This document shows positions 7,657 through 15,706 of a stretch of 49,135 nt of DNA, piece after piece. Made by a program: the position numbers and the translations under genes. Positions within the stretch are counted from its first letter, which is position 1. Every line of letters begins with the position of its first letter. A model generated the notes under the pieces. It was not told where the DNA came from. It ran no database searches and saw nothing but the letters and a program-made list of their open reading frames with translations. The stretch is from JAWLCQ01 sp041687095. Lineage in GTDB: Bacteria; Planctomycetota; Phycisphaerae; SM23-33. Location of the stretch: contig JAWLCQ010000015.1 in assembly GCA_041687095.1 (NCBI GenBank), positions 1 to 49,135 on the forward strand. Direction: 5' to 3'.

Positions 7657-9162
7657 ATGGACACCACCGACCTCCGCCTGCACACGCACTTCCCCATCGC
7701 CGACGTCGACGAGCGGATCTTCGGGGGCTTCCTCGAACACATGGGCCGCTGCGTGTACGAGGGCATCTACGACCCCGCCTCCCGCCACGCCGACGAGCAC
7801 GGCTGTCGCCGCGACGTGCTGGACAACCTGCGGCGGTTGCGGATGACGGCGATGCGGTATCCGGGCGGGAACTTCGCCTCGGGATACCACTGGATGGACG
7901 GGATCGGCCCGCGGGAGCAGCGCCCCACAGTTCGCGAGTTGGCGTGGCAGTCCATCGAGCCCAACCGCTTCGGGACCGACGAGTACGTCGCCCTCTGCCG
8001 CCGCATGGGCTGGACGCCGATGCTTACCGTGAACCTGGGCACGGGGACGCCCGAGGAGGCCCGCAACTGGGTGGAGTACTGCAACGCCCCGGGGGGGACG
8101 AAGTACGCGGAGATGCGGGTCGTCAACGGCTCGGCCGAGCCCCACGGGGTGAAGCTGTGGTGCCTGGGCAACGAGATGGACGGGCCCTGGCAGCTCGGGC
8201 ACGTCCCCGCCGACCACTACGCCATCCGCGCCCAGCAGGCGGCGAAGATGATGAAGGACCTGGACCGCACCCTCGAACTCGTCGCCTGCGGGTCGTGCAC
8301 CGTGGGGCTCCCCACGTACATGGACTGGGACCGCACGGTCCTGGAGCACCTGGGCAGCTTCGCCGACTATATCTCGCTGCACCGCTACGTGGACAACCGC
8401 GCGGGCGACACCCCCGACTTCCTCGCCGTCGGGGCGTCCATCGACCGCCAGATCGAGGAGATGGACGCCGCCTGCCGCTACGCCCAGGCCCGCCTGCGCT
8501 CCAAACAGCGGGCGTACCTGTGCTTCGACGAGTGGAACGTCTGGTACAAGAACATGCAGATGGACGGGGGCGGGACGTTCGCCCCCCACCTCATCGAGGA
8601 GGTCTACAACCTCGAGGACGCCCTCGTCGCCGCCCAGTTCCTCAACGCCTTCCTCCGCCACGCCGACTCCGTCAAGATCGCCAACCTCGCCCAGATCGTC
8701 AACGTCATCGCCCCCCTGCTCACCCGCGGGGACGAGCTGCTCGTGCAGACGATCTTCCACACCTTCGAGATGTTCTCCAAGCGCCGCACCGGGACCGCCC
8801 TCCGCCTCGCCCAGTCCGGCCCGCGCTACGCGGGCAAGACGCATGGCGAGGTGCCCTGCGGCGAGGCCGCGGCCGTCCTGGAGGGCCGCGCCGATGGCGG
8901 CGGGCGACGGCTGCACGTGTTCCTGGTCAACCGCTCGACCGACGCCGCCGCCCCCGTCACGCTCTCGGTCGCCGACGCGGGGCTGGCGCGATTGGAGTCG
9001 GCGGAGCAGTTGGCCGGGACGGACCCCAAGGCCGCCAACACCTTCGAGCATCCCGAGACCATCGTCCCCCGCCCCTTCGACGCGGTGACGTTCCGCACGG
9101 GCGCCGCGGAGTTGTCCCTGCCGGCGATGTCGCTGACGGCGCTGACGATTGCCCTGGAATAG
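7657..9162 (+). CDS. abfA: Alpha-L-arabinofuranosidase, GH51 family
   Basis: 501 residues, typical for intracellular GH51 enzymes, with no signal peptide. The barrel starts FGGFLEHMGRCVYEGIYDP; the acid/base is Glu173 in CLGNEMDGPW and the nucleophile Glu292 in CFDEWNVWY. The C-terminal beta domain spans about 385-500. It releases arabinofuranose from arabinan or arabinoxylan fragments. The start ATG at 7657 has GGAG just upstream, derived from the toxin remnant. It stands alone rather than in a visible polysaccharide locus, although sulfatases and NagB elsewhere in the window point to complex-sugar use. Confidence 0.95.
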   Translation: MDTTDLRLHTHFPIADVDERIFGGFLEHMGRCVYEGIYDPASRHADEHGCRRDVLDNLRRLRMTAMRYPGGNFASGYHWMDGIGPREQRPTVRELAWQSIEPNRFGTDEYVALCRRMGWTPMLTVNLGTGTPEEARNWVEYCNAPGGTKYAEMRVVNGSAEPHGVKLWCLGNEMDGPWQLGHVPADHYAIRAQQAAKMMKDLDRTLELVACGSCTVGLPTYMDWDRTVLEHLGSFADYISLHRYVDNRAGDTPDFLAVGASIDRQIEEMDAACRYAQARLRSKQRAYLCFDEWNVWYKNMQMDGGGTFAPHLIEEVYNLEDALVAAQFLNAFLRHADSVKIANLAQIVNVIAPLLTRGDELLVQTIFHTFEMFSKRRTGTALRLAQSGPRYAGKTHGEVPCGEAAAVLEGRADGGGRRLHVFLVNRSTDAAAPVTLSVADAGLARLESAEQLAGTDPKAANTFEHPETIVPRPFDAVTFRTGAAELSLPAMSLTALTIALE

Positions 9163-9190
9163 AGCGTCCGGCTCCGGGAGCACCAACGGA

Positions 9191-9471
9191 CGCCAAAGGG
9201 CAAGCCCCGGCCAGGCGTATCGGGGGCCGCTGCAAAGTGCCTTTTCCGTGGCATGGGCGTCTCGCCCATGGGTCCCACGGGCATCTTGCCCGTGGCCTTC
9301 GCCTGCGGGGCCACATGGGTTGGAGAGGGTTTTCAGGGCCATCAGGCCCCACCTGCCCGCCGGGCAGGGGCGAGACGCCCCTGCGACACACGGGCAAGAT
9401 GCCCGTGCCACGACTTTGCGATGGCCCTGCAGGCGTATCGGGGAGGCTTGGCCGGGGCTTGCCTTTTGGCG
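9191..9471. repeat. Nested hairpin cassette downstream of GH51 gene
   Basis: The stretch 9163-9645 has no gene. Outer arms CGCCAAA-GGCAAGCCCCGGCC (9191-9213 and, inverted, 9450-9471) enclose two inner hairpin blocks: 9248-9297 (GGGCGTCTCGCCC and CACGGGCATCTTGCCCGTG) and their inverted counterpart 9365-9411. The inner block recurs at 18092-18140 with a partner at 18206-18231. This is a dispersed, non-coding element; no transposase or target duplication was seen. Confidence 0.8.
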
Positions 9472-9570
9472 TTTGCTCGGAGACCCTGCGCGCCTCAACG
9501 CCCTCGACCCACACCGCGTCCGCGCACGGCGACAGCGTGTGTCAGACGTACTCCATGTAGCTCTCGTGCA

Positions 9571-9622
9571 GTGCCGGTTGGACGTGGTTGCTCCGCTGCG
9601 CTCCGCAAGCCACGGCACCCAC
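9571..9622. repeat. Hairpin repeat, copy 1 (GTGGTTGCTCCGC...)
   Basis: A 52-nt element with arms GTGGTTG and CAAGCCAC around CTCCGCTGCGCTCCG. A second copy with about five differences sits at 11585-11636. Both are between minus-strand genes, downstream of one stop codon. Confidence 0.75.
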
Positions 9623-9645
9623 CCGAGAATGAACTGGAACGCTTG

Positions 9646-10362
9646 TCAGACGCTGCCCTCCGTCGCGTCCCAGAGGGGGCGGTCGAGGAACCTCGCGAGG
9701 AGGCTGGCGTCCTCCTGAAGCTTGGGCAGGTTCCCGTGGTCCACCACGTTCACCCGCCGCCCGTCGTCCAGGACGAGGTTCAGCTCGTAGCTCCAGTAGT
9801 GCGAGCGCTGGCCCTTGCTGCTGGTGGAGGTGCACAGTTCGCGGAGGATCTGCACGGCGTGGACGTGGTCGAGCCTGATGAGGTCCTCGCGGGCGTCGAG
9901 TTCGGCGGGCAGGACGGCGGAGATGTCCTCCTTGCCCTTCCAGAACAGGTGGCAGGAGCGGTCGAAGCAGGCGGGGCGGCGCATGCTGAGGAGCATGGCC
10001 AGACCGGCGAAGGCGAAGATCAGGCCCATGATGCCCATGAAGATCGGGGCGAACCACTCCCCGTCGTCGCTGGCGTTGGCCTCGATGCAGGCAAAGACGG
10101 CCCCGACGGCGAGCCCGCCGCCCATGGCGATGAAGAGCAGGCAGAACGCCGTCGCCCATCCGGTGATCTGGAACCGCACCTGGTGCGCCCCGACCTCGAC
10201 GAGTTTGTGCGTGCGGAAGTTGGTCCCCCCGCTCTTGAGCGGCGTCCACTCGATCCGCTGCGCGAGCGGGTCGGTCAGGTGCTCGGGGCACACCGGCGCG
10301 GCGGGTGGGGTCGTCCGCTCCGTCCCGGCCTTGGCGTTTGGCAGCGTCTCGCGAAGTCCCAT
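9646..10362 (-). CDS. Two-TM membrane protein of unknown function
   Basis: 238 residues with two hydrophobic segments at about 66-90 (GWATAFCLLFIAMGGGLAVGAVFACI) and 108-126 (FMGIMGLIFAFAGLAMLL). A soluble C-terminal domain (about 130-230) has alternating hydrophobic strands (YELNLVLDDGRRVNVVDHG), somewhat like DUF3592-type proteins. The ATG at 10362 has GGAG 7 nt upstream. It is followed, on the same strand, by only repeat sequence, and lies 42 nt downstream of the LRR lipoprotein stop, so the two probably share an mRNA. No enzyme motif was recognised. Confidence 0.75.
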   Translation of the reverse strand: MGLRETLPNAKAGTERTTPPAAPVCPEHLTDPLAQRIEWTPLKSGGTNFRTHKLVEVGAHQVRFQITGWATAFCLLFIAMGGGLAVGAVFACIEANASDDGEWFAPIFMGIMGLIFAFAGLAMLLSMRRPACFDRSCHLFWKGKEDISAVLPAELDAREDLIRLDHVHAVQILRELCTSTSSKGQRSHYWSYELNLVLDDGRRVNVVDHGNLPKLQEDASLLARFLDRPLWDATEGSV

Positions 10363-10404
10363 CGGCGTACTCCATTCCGGTGCTGGGGATGAGGCGTGAG
10401 GCGG

Positions 10405-11532
10405 TCACTTCTTGGGGGCCAGGTGCGGAGCGGCGGTGTAGAGGCGTTGGAGGCCCTGGGGGGTGACCTCCGTGTTGTAGAGCCTCAGGATCTTCAGGTT
10501 CGGTAGCTTCTGGAGAACGAGGATCGCGTCGTCGGTCACAGGTGAACGATTGAGAATGAGCTTCTCCAGCCCCTGCAGTTCGAGCAGTTCCCCGAAGCCC
10601 TCGCCCGTGATCGCCGACTCCTCGATCCAGAGTTCCCGCAGCCTGGGGAACGCCTTCAGATGCCTCAGGGCCGCGTCGGTGATCCCCGGAGACTCCAGCC
10701 GCACGAACTCCATGTCCTTCATGTGCGACAGCAGCGTCAGATGCTCGTCGCAGATCGGGGAGCGGCGGAGGTTCAGGTGCTGCACCTGGGACAGGTCCTT
10801 CAGGTGTACAAACCCTGAGCCTGTCACGCCCGTGTTGAACAGCGACAGCCGGCGGATCTTCTTCAGGCCCGCCAAGTGCACCAGCCCCGCATCGGTGACC
10901 CCTGACGCGTTGAGGATCGACAGATCCTCCAGGTCCACCAGCTTCGCGAGGTGAGCGAGACCGGCATCGGTCAGGGCGGGGCAGTTGAGCGACAGCCTCT
11001 TCAGCGTGCGGATGCGTCCGATGATGCGGAGGCCTTCATCGGTGACCTGGCAGGACTCGTGAAACCCGAGGGATTCCAGGCTCGCCAGCCCCTCCAGGAA
11101 GACCACATCGGCGTCACAGATCTCGGGGCGTGTCCCGCCCAGCGCCCGGACCGTCCCGTCGCTTCGCTGATCGTGCACGCGGAACCAGCGGTCGAACAGT
11201 TCGCGCATCGCGGCCGGGTCATCGCCTGCACGCCTTGACGCGGGCCCAGTCGCCTCCACGGGGGGCGTGGCGTCGGCCGACGGAGCGCTCGCCGGTTGCG
11301 TTGCGGGGACGGGCGCGGTCTCCGGGGGCGTGGTGGCGGTCTGGGGCGAGGCGGGGGGCGCGCTGCCCTGTAGTTCAGCCGGACGCCCCTCCTGGGGATG
11401 CGCAGAGGGAAGGGTCCGCGGCGGGGCAGCGGCCTGCGATTCCTTCGGGGTAGGAGGGTCGCTGTCCCTGCACGCCCCCGCCGACAGCATCAGCGATCCC
11501 ACCACGCATCCCAGCACGATCCGTTTCCTCAC
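10405..11532 (-). CDS. Leucine-rich repeat lipoprotein
   Basis: 375 residues from a GTG at 11532 with AAAGGAGG 6 nt upstream. MRKRIVLGCVVGSLMLSAGA is followed by Cys21, a lipoprotein signal. Residues about 25-110 are Pro/Ala/Thr-rich. From about 135 to the end run roughly nine 24-residue LRRs of the T-D-A/E-G-L type (LSLNCPALTDAGLAHLAKL). It is likely an envelope-anchored interaction protein. LRR proteins of this kind are frequent in planctomycetes; partner unknown. A longer frame to 11622 lacks a ribosome site and runs into a repeat. Confidence 0.85.
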   Translation of the reverse strand: MRKRIVLGCVVGSLMLSAGACRDSDPPTPKESQAAAPPRTLPSAHPQEGRPAELQGSAPPASPQTATTPPETAPVPATQPASAPSADATPPVEATGPASRRAGDDPAAMRELFDRWFRVHDQRSDGTVRALGGTRPEICDADVVFLEGLASLESLGFHESCQVTDEGLRIIGRIRTLKRLSLNCPALTDAGLAHLAKLVDLEDLSILNASGVTDAGLVHLAGLKKIRRLSLFNTGVTGSGFVHLKDLSQVQHLNLRRSPICDEHLTLLSHMKDMEFVRLESPGITDAALRHLKAFPRLRELWIEESAITGEGFGELLELQGLEKLILNRSPVTDDAILVLQKLPNLKILRLYNTEVTPQGLQRLYTAAPHLAPKK

Positions 11533-11584
11533 ATCGCCTCCTTTCCCCGGGCATGTGATACGCATCCCAAGTAATTTGCAGGCA

Positions 11585-11636
11585 GTGTCGGCAGGACGTG
11601 GTTGCTCCGCTTCGCTCCGCAAACCACGGCACCCGC
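11585..11636. repeat. Hairpin repeat, copy 2 (GTGGTTGCTCCGC...)
   Basis: The near-identical partner of 9571-9622, here in the gap between the purE stop (11729) and the LRR lipoprotein start (11532). It is followed at 11637-11680 by a run of TTC/TGC triplets and then by the 7-nt array of 11686-11736. Confidence 0.75.
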
Positions 11637-11685
11637 TTTTCTTCTTCTTCTTCTGCTGCTGCTGCTTCCGCTGCTTCTTCTCCCG

Positions 11686-11736
11686 CCTATTCCCTAGTCC
11701 CTATTCCCTAGTGCCTACTCCCCAGTGCCTATCCCC
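11686..11736. repeat. 7-nt degenerate array at the purE stop codon
   Basis: Units CCCTAGT, CCCTATT, CCCTAGT, GCCTACT, CCCCAGT and GCCTATC follow each other without spacers. On the minus strand the array starts at the purE stop codon, whose TAG is part of a unit. A 25-nt stretch (11692-11716) is identical to 38495-38519, where the same array type follows another minus-strand gene. Confidence 0.88.
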
Positions 11737-12229
11737 GCAGCGCCGCGTCCTTCTCCATGACCTTGCGGGCCATGTCGGCCTTGAAGGCGGCGAGCTTGGT
11801 CGCCAGGGCCTCGTCGCTGACCGCGAGGATCTGGGCGGCGAGGATGGCGGCGTTGGTGGCCCCGGCGGAACCGATGGCGACGCAGGCGACGGGGATGCCC
11901 GGGGGCATCTGCATCGTGCTCAGGGCCGCGTCGATGCCGTTGAGCGGGCCCGAGTTGATCGGGACCCCGATCACCGGCAGCGTGGTGTTGGCCGCCAGCA
12001 CGCCCGACAGCGCCGCCGACATGCCCGCCGCCCCGATCAGCACCTTGATCCCGCGCTCGCGGGCGGTGGAGGCGTACTCGTGGGCGACCTCCGGCGTGCG
12101 ATGGGCCGAGATCACCCGCGCCTCGCACGCGATCCCGAACTCCCGCAACTGCTTCACGCACCGCTGCATGATCTCCCAGTCGCTGTCGCTGCCCATCACC
12201 ACGCCCACCACCGGAGTATCCGTCGCCAT
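11729..12229 (-). CDS. purE: N5-carboxyaminoimidazole ribonucleotide mutase PurE
   Basis: 166 residues covering the whole PurE fold: GVVMGSDSDWEIM (phosphate-binding GSDSD), VISAHRTP, GAAGMSAALSG, LPVIGVPI, and MQMPPGIPVA with GSAGATNAAILAA. It rearranges N5-CAIR to CAIR in purine synthesis; length and SAHRTP match class I enzymes that depend on PurK. The ATG at 12229 is preferred over the adjacent GTG because AAAGGAG is 6 nt upstream. PurK is not next to it. The stop TAG lies inside a 7-nt repeat array. Confidence 0.96.
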   Translation of the reverse strand: MATDTPVVGVVMGSDSDWEIMQRCVKQLREFGIACEARVISAHRTPEVAHEYASTARERGIKVLIGAAGMSAALSGVLAANTTLPVIGVPINSGPLNGIDAALSTMQMPPGIPVACVAIGSAGATNAAILAAQILAVSDEALATKLAAFKADMARKVMEKDAALRG

Positions 12230-12262
12230 CACAAGTCTCCTTTGCCTGACTGCTCAGAAGGC

Positions 12263-12508
12263 AGAGGTGAGAGGTTAGAGGTTAGAGGTTAGAGGTTAGA
12301 GGTGAGAGTGCTCGGGTTCGAGAGTCGGTTCGACGTTCGGACGCGTTTCCGTTTAGCGGCGGTCGGTACGACCGCCCCGGAACACCTCTGTCCGCCCGAA
12401 CCGCAAACCGACGCCCGACTCCCGCGAACGCCTCCATCGTCTCTTCTAACCTCTCACCTCTAACCTCTAACCTCTCACCTCTAACCTCTAACCTCTCACC
12501 TCTAACCT
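12263..12508. repeat. Inverted pair of AGGTTAG 7-nt arrays
   Basis: Left array 12263-12308 repeats AGGTTAG (variant AGGTGAG); right array 12446-12508 repeats the complement CTAACCT (variant CTCACCT) about nine times. The right array overlaps the last codon and stop of the dehydrogenase gene (stop complement at 12502-12504). The loop region includes a CCGTTTAGCGGCGGTC palindrome (12349-12376) that is related to 15532-15654. Confidence 0.9.
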
Positions 12509-13755
12509 TCTCGAAAATCGAACGCCACCTTGATCGCCCGGGACCGGCGCTTGTCCATCGCCGCGTCGAACGCACCCGCGTACTGCCGCAACGGGAACGT
12601 GTGCGTCAGCAGGTCGCCCACGGGCAACCTGCCCCCGGCCATCAGTTCGTGCACCAGATCGTACGTTCCGATCGCCCGTCCGTCCACCCGTTCGACCTGT
12701 CGGCCGTAGGCGCCCAGGAAGGTCAACTCGCGGAACCAGAGGCTGGTGAGTTCGACGCGTCCGCCCGCCCCCGTGCCCACCAGGGCCACCTGCCCGCGTG
12801 GGCGGGTCCACTTCAGCGATTCGGTCATGGAGCGGGGCGAGCCCACGCAGTCGTACACGACGTCGTATCCGCCCGCGAGGCGGCGGTTGCCGAACCGCGC
12901 CCGATGCACCGTGGTCCCCGTGAGTTCCGCAACGCGGGCGAACCGCGCCCCCGCCCCCTCGGGCAGGGCCACCACGTGCGACGCGCCCAGCGCCCCTGCC
13001 CGCTCCCCCAGCAGCCGCGAGCGCCCCAGCGCGTGGACCTCCCCCGCGTACCCCATCGCCCGCAGCGATGCGACGATCCCCAGGCCCAGCATGCCCACCC
13101 CATACACCGCCACCCGCCCCGCGTCCCGCAGGTCCGTCCGCAGCACCGTGTGCAGCGAGCACGCCAGCGGATCGGTCAACACCGCCAGCTCGTCGGGGAT
13201 CCCCGCGGGCACCTCCACGAGCTGCGACACGTGCGCGACGAACCCCTCGGCGTACCCCCCGCCCGTCCGCGCGTTGTAGCCGATGGACGTCCCCGGGGGG
13301 ATGCGGTAGCGGCCCGTCCCGCGGTCCCCGAAGTTCTCGCACGCCCCGAACTCCCCCGCCGCGCAGCGGGGGCAGGGGGGCTCGATCCCCCGCGCCACGC
13401 ACCCCAGCGTGGGCTCGACCGTCACGCGCTTGCCCACCCACGCCCCATCGACCGCCGGTCCGACGGACTCGACGGTGGCGAGGTTCTCGTGGCCCAGGAC
13501 GGCCGGGAAGGACGAGAACGCCTGGAGGATGGAGTCGGGCGGCTGCTTCTGGGCGAGGAGGGCCACGTCGGTCCCGCAGATGCCCGCCATGCGCGTGCGA
13601 ACGCGGACCCAGTCGTCCCCGGGCAGCTCGGGCGGGGGCGCGTCGCGGAGCGTCAGACCGTTCAGCCGTGTCCGCAGCACGCCGCGCCACGCCCGCTTGA
13701 CGCACTGGCAGGCTAACCATCGCAGCGGGTGGATGTCGTAGTAGAGCGCAAGCAT
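12502..13755 (-). CDS. Zinc-dependent MDR dehydrogenase (glucose dehydrogenase-like)
   Basis: 417 residues. Catalytic zinc ligands Cys60 (GICGTD), His89 and Glu90 (LGHEN); a structural-zinc-like Cys cluster at about 119-139 (GCVARGIEPPCPRCAAGEFGAC). The Rossmann motif VAVYGVGMLG is at about 218-227 and a later YDVVYDCVG supports the MDR fold. The extended N-terminus (MLALYYDIHPLRWLACQCVK) is unusual. Substrate may be a sugar or polyol; the family also holds threonine dehydrogenase-like enzymes. The terminal Gly codon and TAG stop come from a tandem-repeat array, so the native C-terminus may have been altered. Confidence 0.85.
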   Translation of the reverse strand: MLALYYDIHPLRWLACQCVKRAWRGVLRTRLNGLTLRDAPPPELPGDDWVRVRTRMAGICGTDVALLAQKQPPDSILQAFSSFPAVLGHENLATVESVGPAVDGAWVGKRVTVEPTLGCVARGIEPPCPRCAAGEFGACENFGDRGTGRYRIPPGTSIGYNARTGGGYAEGFVAHVSQLVEVPAGIPDELAVLTDPLACSLHTVLRTDLRDAGRVAVYGVGMLGLGIVASLRAMGYAGEVHALGRSRLLGERAGALGASHVVALPEGAGARFARVAELTGTTVHRARFGNRRLAGGYDVVYDCVGSPRSMTESLKWTRPRGQVALVGTGAGGRVELTSLWFRELTFLGAYGRQVERVDGRAIGTYDLVHELMAGGRLPVGDLLTHTFPLRQYAGAFDAAMDKRRSRAIKVAFDFREG

Positions 13756-14015
13756 GGATAGAAGAATACCCCGAACCGGCGGGGGTGGAACTTAGAATTA
13801 CGTAGATGGACATACGGTATCGCAGTACGAACGGCGTCGACGACCTGGGCAGTTGCATCTCGGTGGCGGGGGCGGGTCGCCCCGATGTGGGATGTCAGCA
13901 GCCTTCCCTCGCCAAGGAATGGCCCCCGAACCAACGGGGGATCCCACGCAGGGACCCAGGGCGTCCTGTCCGTGGGGCGTGCGGACGAGACGCGCACACC
14001 ACGAAACACCGCGGG

Positions 14016-15500
14016 ATGCGACGGTGGATGATGGGCTCGCTACTCGCCGCTATCTCAGGGCTGCTCTCCACGCTCGCCGGCTGTGAGAAGCCGGTCCACT
14101 TCCCCGTCGCCCCCCTGCCCGACGGGCTCGACGGGCTCGTCAAGGCGTACGACACGGACCGCGACGGGAAGGCGGACTTCTTCCTGCTGCTCAATGATTC
14201 GGGGCGCGTGGACCGGATCGCGTACGACACCAACCAGGACGGGGCGCCGGACGAGGTGGTCCCGCTCGACGCGGTCCCGCTGTCGCAGGCGCGGCACCTG
14301 GTGATCATCCTCGACGGGTTCGCCTACGACGTGGTGAAGGCGTACTACGACGAGGGCCGCCTCCGCCCGTTCCACCCGCCCTCGCTCGTCATCTCGCCCT
14401 ACCCCTCGATGACGGACCTGTCGCTGCAGGACCTCCTGGGGCTCATGCCCGCGCGGGGCTTCGAGGCGAAGTACTACAACCGCCAGAGGAACGAGATGGT
14501 GGGAGGCGCCGGGGCCTACCTCAAGGGGGCCAACGCGACCTACGACCGGGTCCTCGACTACCGCGCGGACGTCCTCTGGGACTCGATCGGCTACCTGTAC
14601 CCCAAGCAGGTGTTCGGGAAGGAACTCAACGACCTCAAGCGCCTCTTCGACCGGCGGGAGCAGCAGGAGACACTGGCGTACGTGGTGAGTTCGGCGGGGG
14701 TGGGCACGAGCTACGGTGCGGCCGGGCAGCGGGAGGCGTTGCAGCGGGTCGAGCGGCTCGTGCACCAGGTGCTGCAGGAGACGCACGGGACGACCAAGGT
14801 CACGCTCCTGAGCGACCACGGGCACAGCTACACGCCCAGCAGGCGGATCCCGCTGGAGGCGTACCTCCAGGACCGCGGGTGGAGGCTGACCGATCGCCTG
14901 CGGGGCCCGCGGGACGTCGCGTACGTCCGCTTCGGGCTGGTGACCTTCGCGAGCTTCGCCACGAACTCCGCCCCGCAACTCGCCGCCGACCTCATCGCCG
15001 CCGAGGGCGTCGAACTCGCCAGCTACGTCCGCGGCAGCGACGTCGTTGTCCTCGCCCCGGGGGGGCAGCAGGCGGTGATCCGCCAGCGCGACGGCCGGTA
15101 CGCCTACGAACCGCTCGCCGGGGACCCGCTGCAGCTCGCCCCGATCCTCACCCGGCTCACGCCTGACGCGGACGGGTACTACGACGCGGACGCGCTGCTG
15201 GCGGCGACGGCGAAGCACGTGTATCCCGCACCGCTGCAGCGGGTGTGGCGGGCGCACCTGGCGCTGGTGAACCATCCGCCGGATGTCATCATCTCGCTGG
15301 GCAACGCCTGGTACAGCGGGGCCAAGGGCTTCGCCGGGTCCCTCGACAGCGTCGCCAGCACCCACGGGAGCCTCAACTGCATCAACAGCACGACGTTCAT
15401 CATGTCCACGATCGCCCCCCTGCCTCCTCTGCTCCGCTCCCGCGACGTGCCCGAGGCGATGGGCGAGCTGTTCGGAAGGCATTGGCCGCTGGGCGAATAG
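14016..15500 (+). CDS. Alkaline-phosphatase-fold lipoprotein with EF-hand-like loops
   Basis: 494 residues from an ATG at 14016 (MRRWMMGSLLAAISGLLSTLAGC), a lipoprotein signal with lipobox LAGC. Residues about 47-80 have two Asp-rich loops (DTDRDGKAD, DTNQDGAPD) like calcium-binding EF-hand or thrombospondin-3 repeats. The main domain fits the alkaline phosphatase/sulfatase superfamily: LVIILDGFAYDVV near the front and LLSDHGHSY further on. The expected nucleophile is not obvious to me, so whether it is a phosphodiesterase, a phosphatase or inactive is open. A longer frame upstream includes repeat-like sequence and is not preferred. Confidence 0.75.
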   Translation: MRRWMMGSLLAAISGLLSTLAGCEKPVHFPVAPLPDGLDGLVKAYDTDRDGKADFFLLLNDSGRVDRIAYDTNQDGAPDEVVPLDAVPLSQARHLVIILDGFAYDVVKAYYDEGRLRPFHPPSLVISPYPSMTDLSLQDLLGLMPARGFEAKYYNRQRNEMVGGAGAYLKGANATYDRVLDYRADVLWDSIGYLYPKQVFGKELNDLKRLFDRREQQETLAYVVSSAGVGTSYGAAGQREALQRVERLVHQVLQETHGTTKVTLLSDHGHSYTPSRRIPLEAYLQDRGWRLTDRLRGPRDVAYVRFGLVTFASFATNSAPQLAADLIAAEGVELASYVRGSDVVVLAPGGQQAVIRQRDGRYAYEPLAGDPLQLAPILTRLTPDADGYYDADALLAATAKHVYPAPLQRVWRAHLALVNHPPDVIISLGNAWYSGAKGFAGSLDSVASTHGSLNCINSTTFIMSTIAPLPPLLRSRDVPEAMGELFGRHWPLGE

Positions 15501-15531
15501 GACGGGAACGCCGCAAGCGTTCCTTGGGCAA

Positions 15532-15654
15532 CCGTTTAGCGGCGGGGGGGGGGGCCCCCCGGGGGGGGGTGAGGTCGTACGAGGGGNNNNNNNNNNGCCC
15601 GCCCGGAGGGTGATTCCGTCTTCCGAGGCGGGCGTACCGCCCGCCGCTAAACGG
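15532..15654. repeat. CCGTTTAGCGGC inverted repeat around assembly gap
   Basis: CCGTTTAGCGGC at 15532 and GCCGCTAAACGG at 15643-15654 are perfect complements. Between them are G/C homopolymer runs, ten N and more GC-rich palindromes (GGCGGGCGTACCGCCCGCC). The same CCGTTTAGCGGC core occurs at 12349. Confidence 0.85.
15587..15596. other. Assembly gap (10 N)
   Basis: Ten undetermined bases in the loop of a strong inverted repeat with C and G runs on both sides. The true gap length is unknown and the flanking homopolymers (15543-15569) may be unreliable. Confidence 0.98.
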
Positions 15655-15706
15655 GCTGCCCTGCTTCGCTCCGCGTTCTCTGCGTTCTCCGCGGTGAAAC
15701 CGATCG

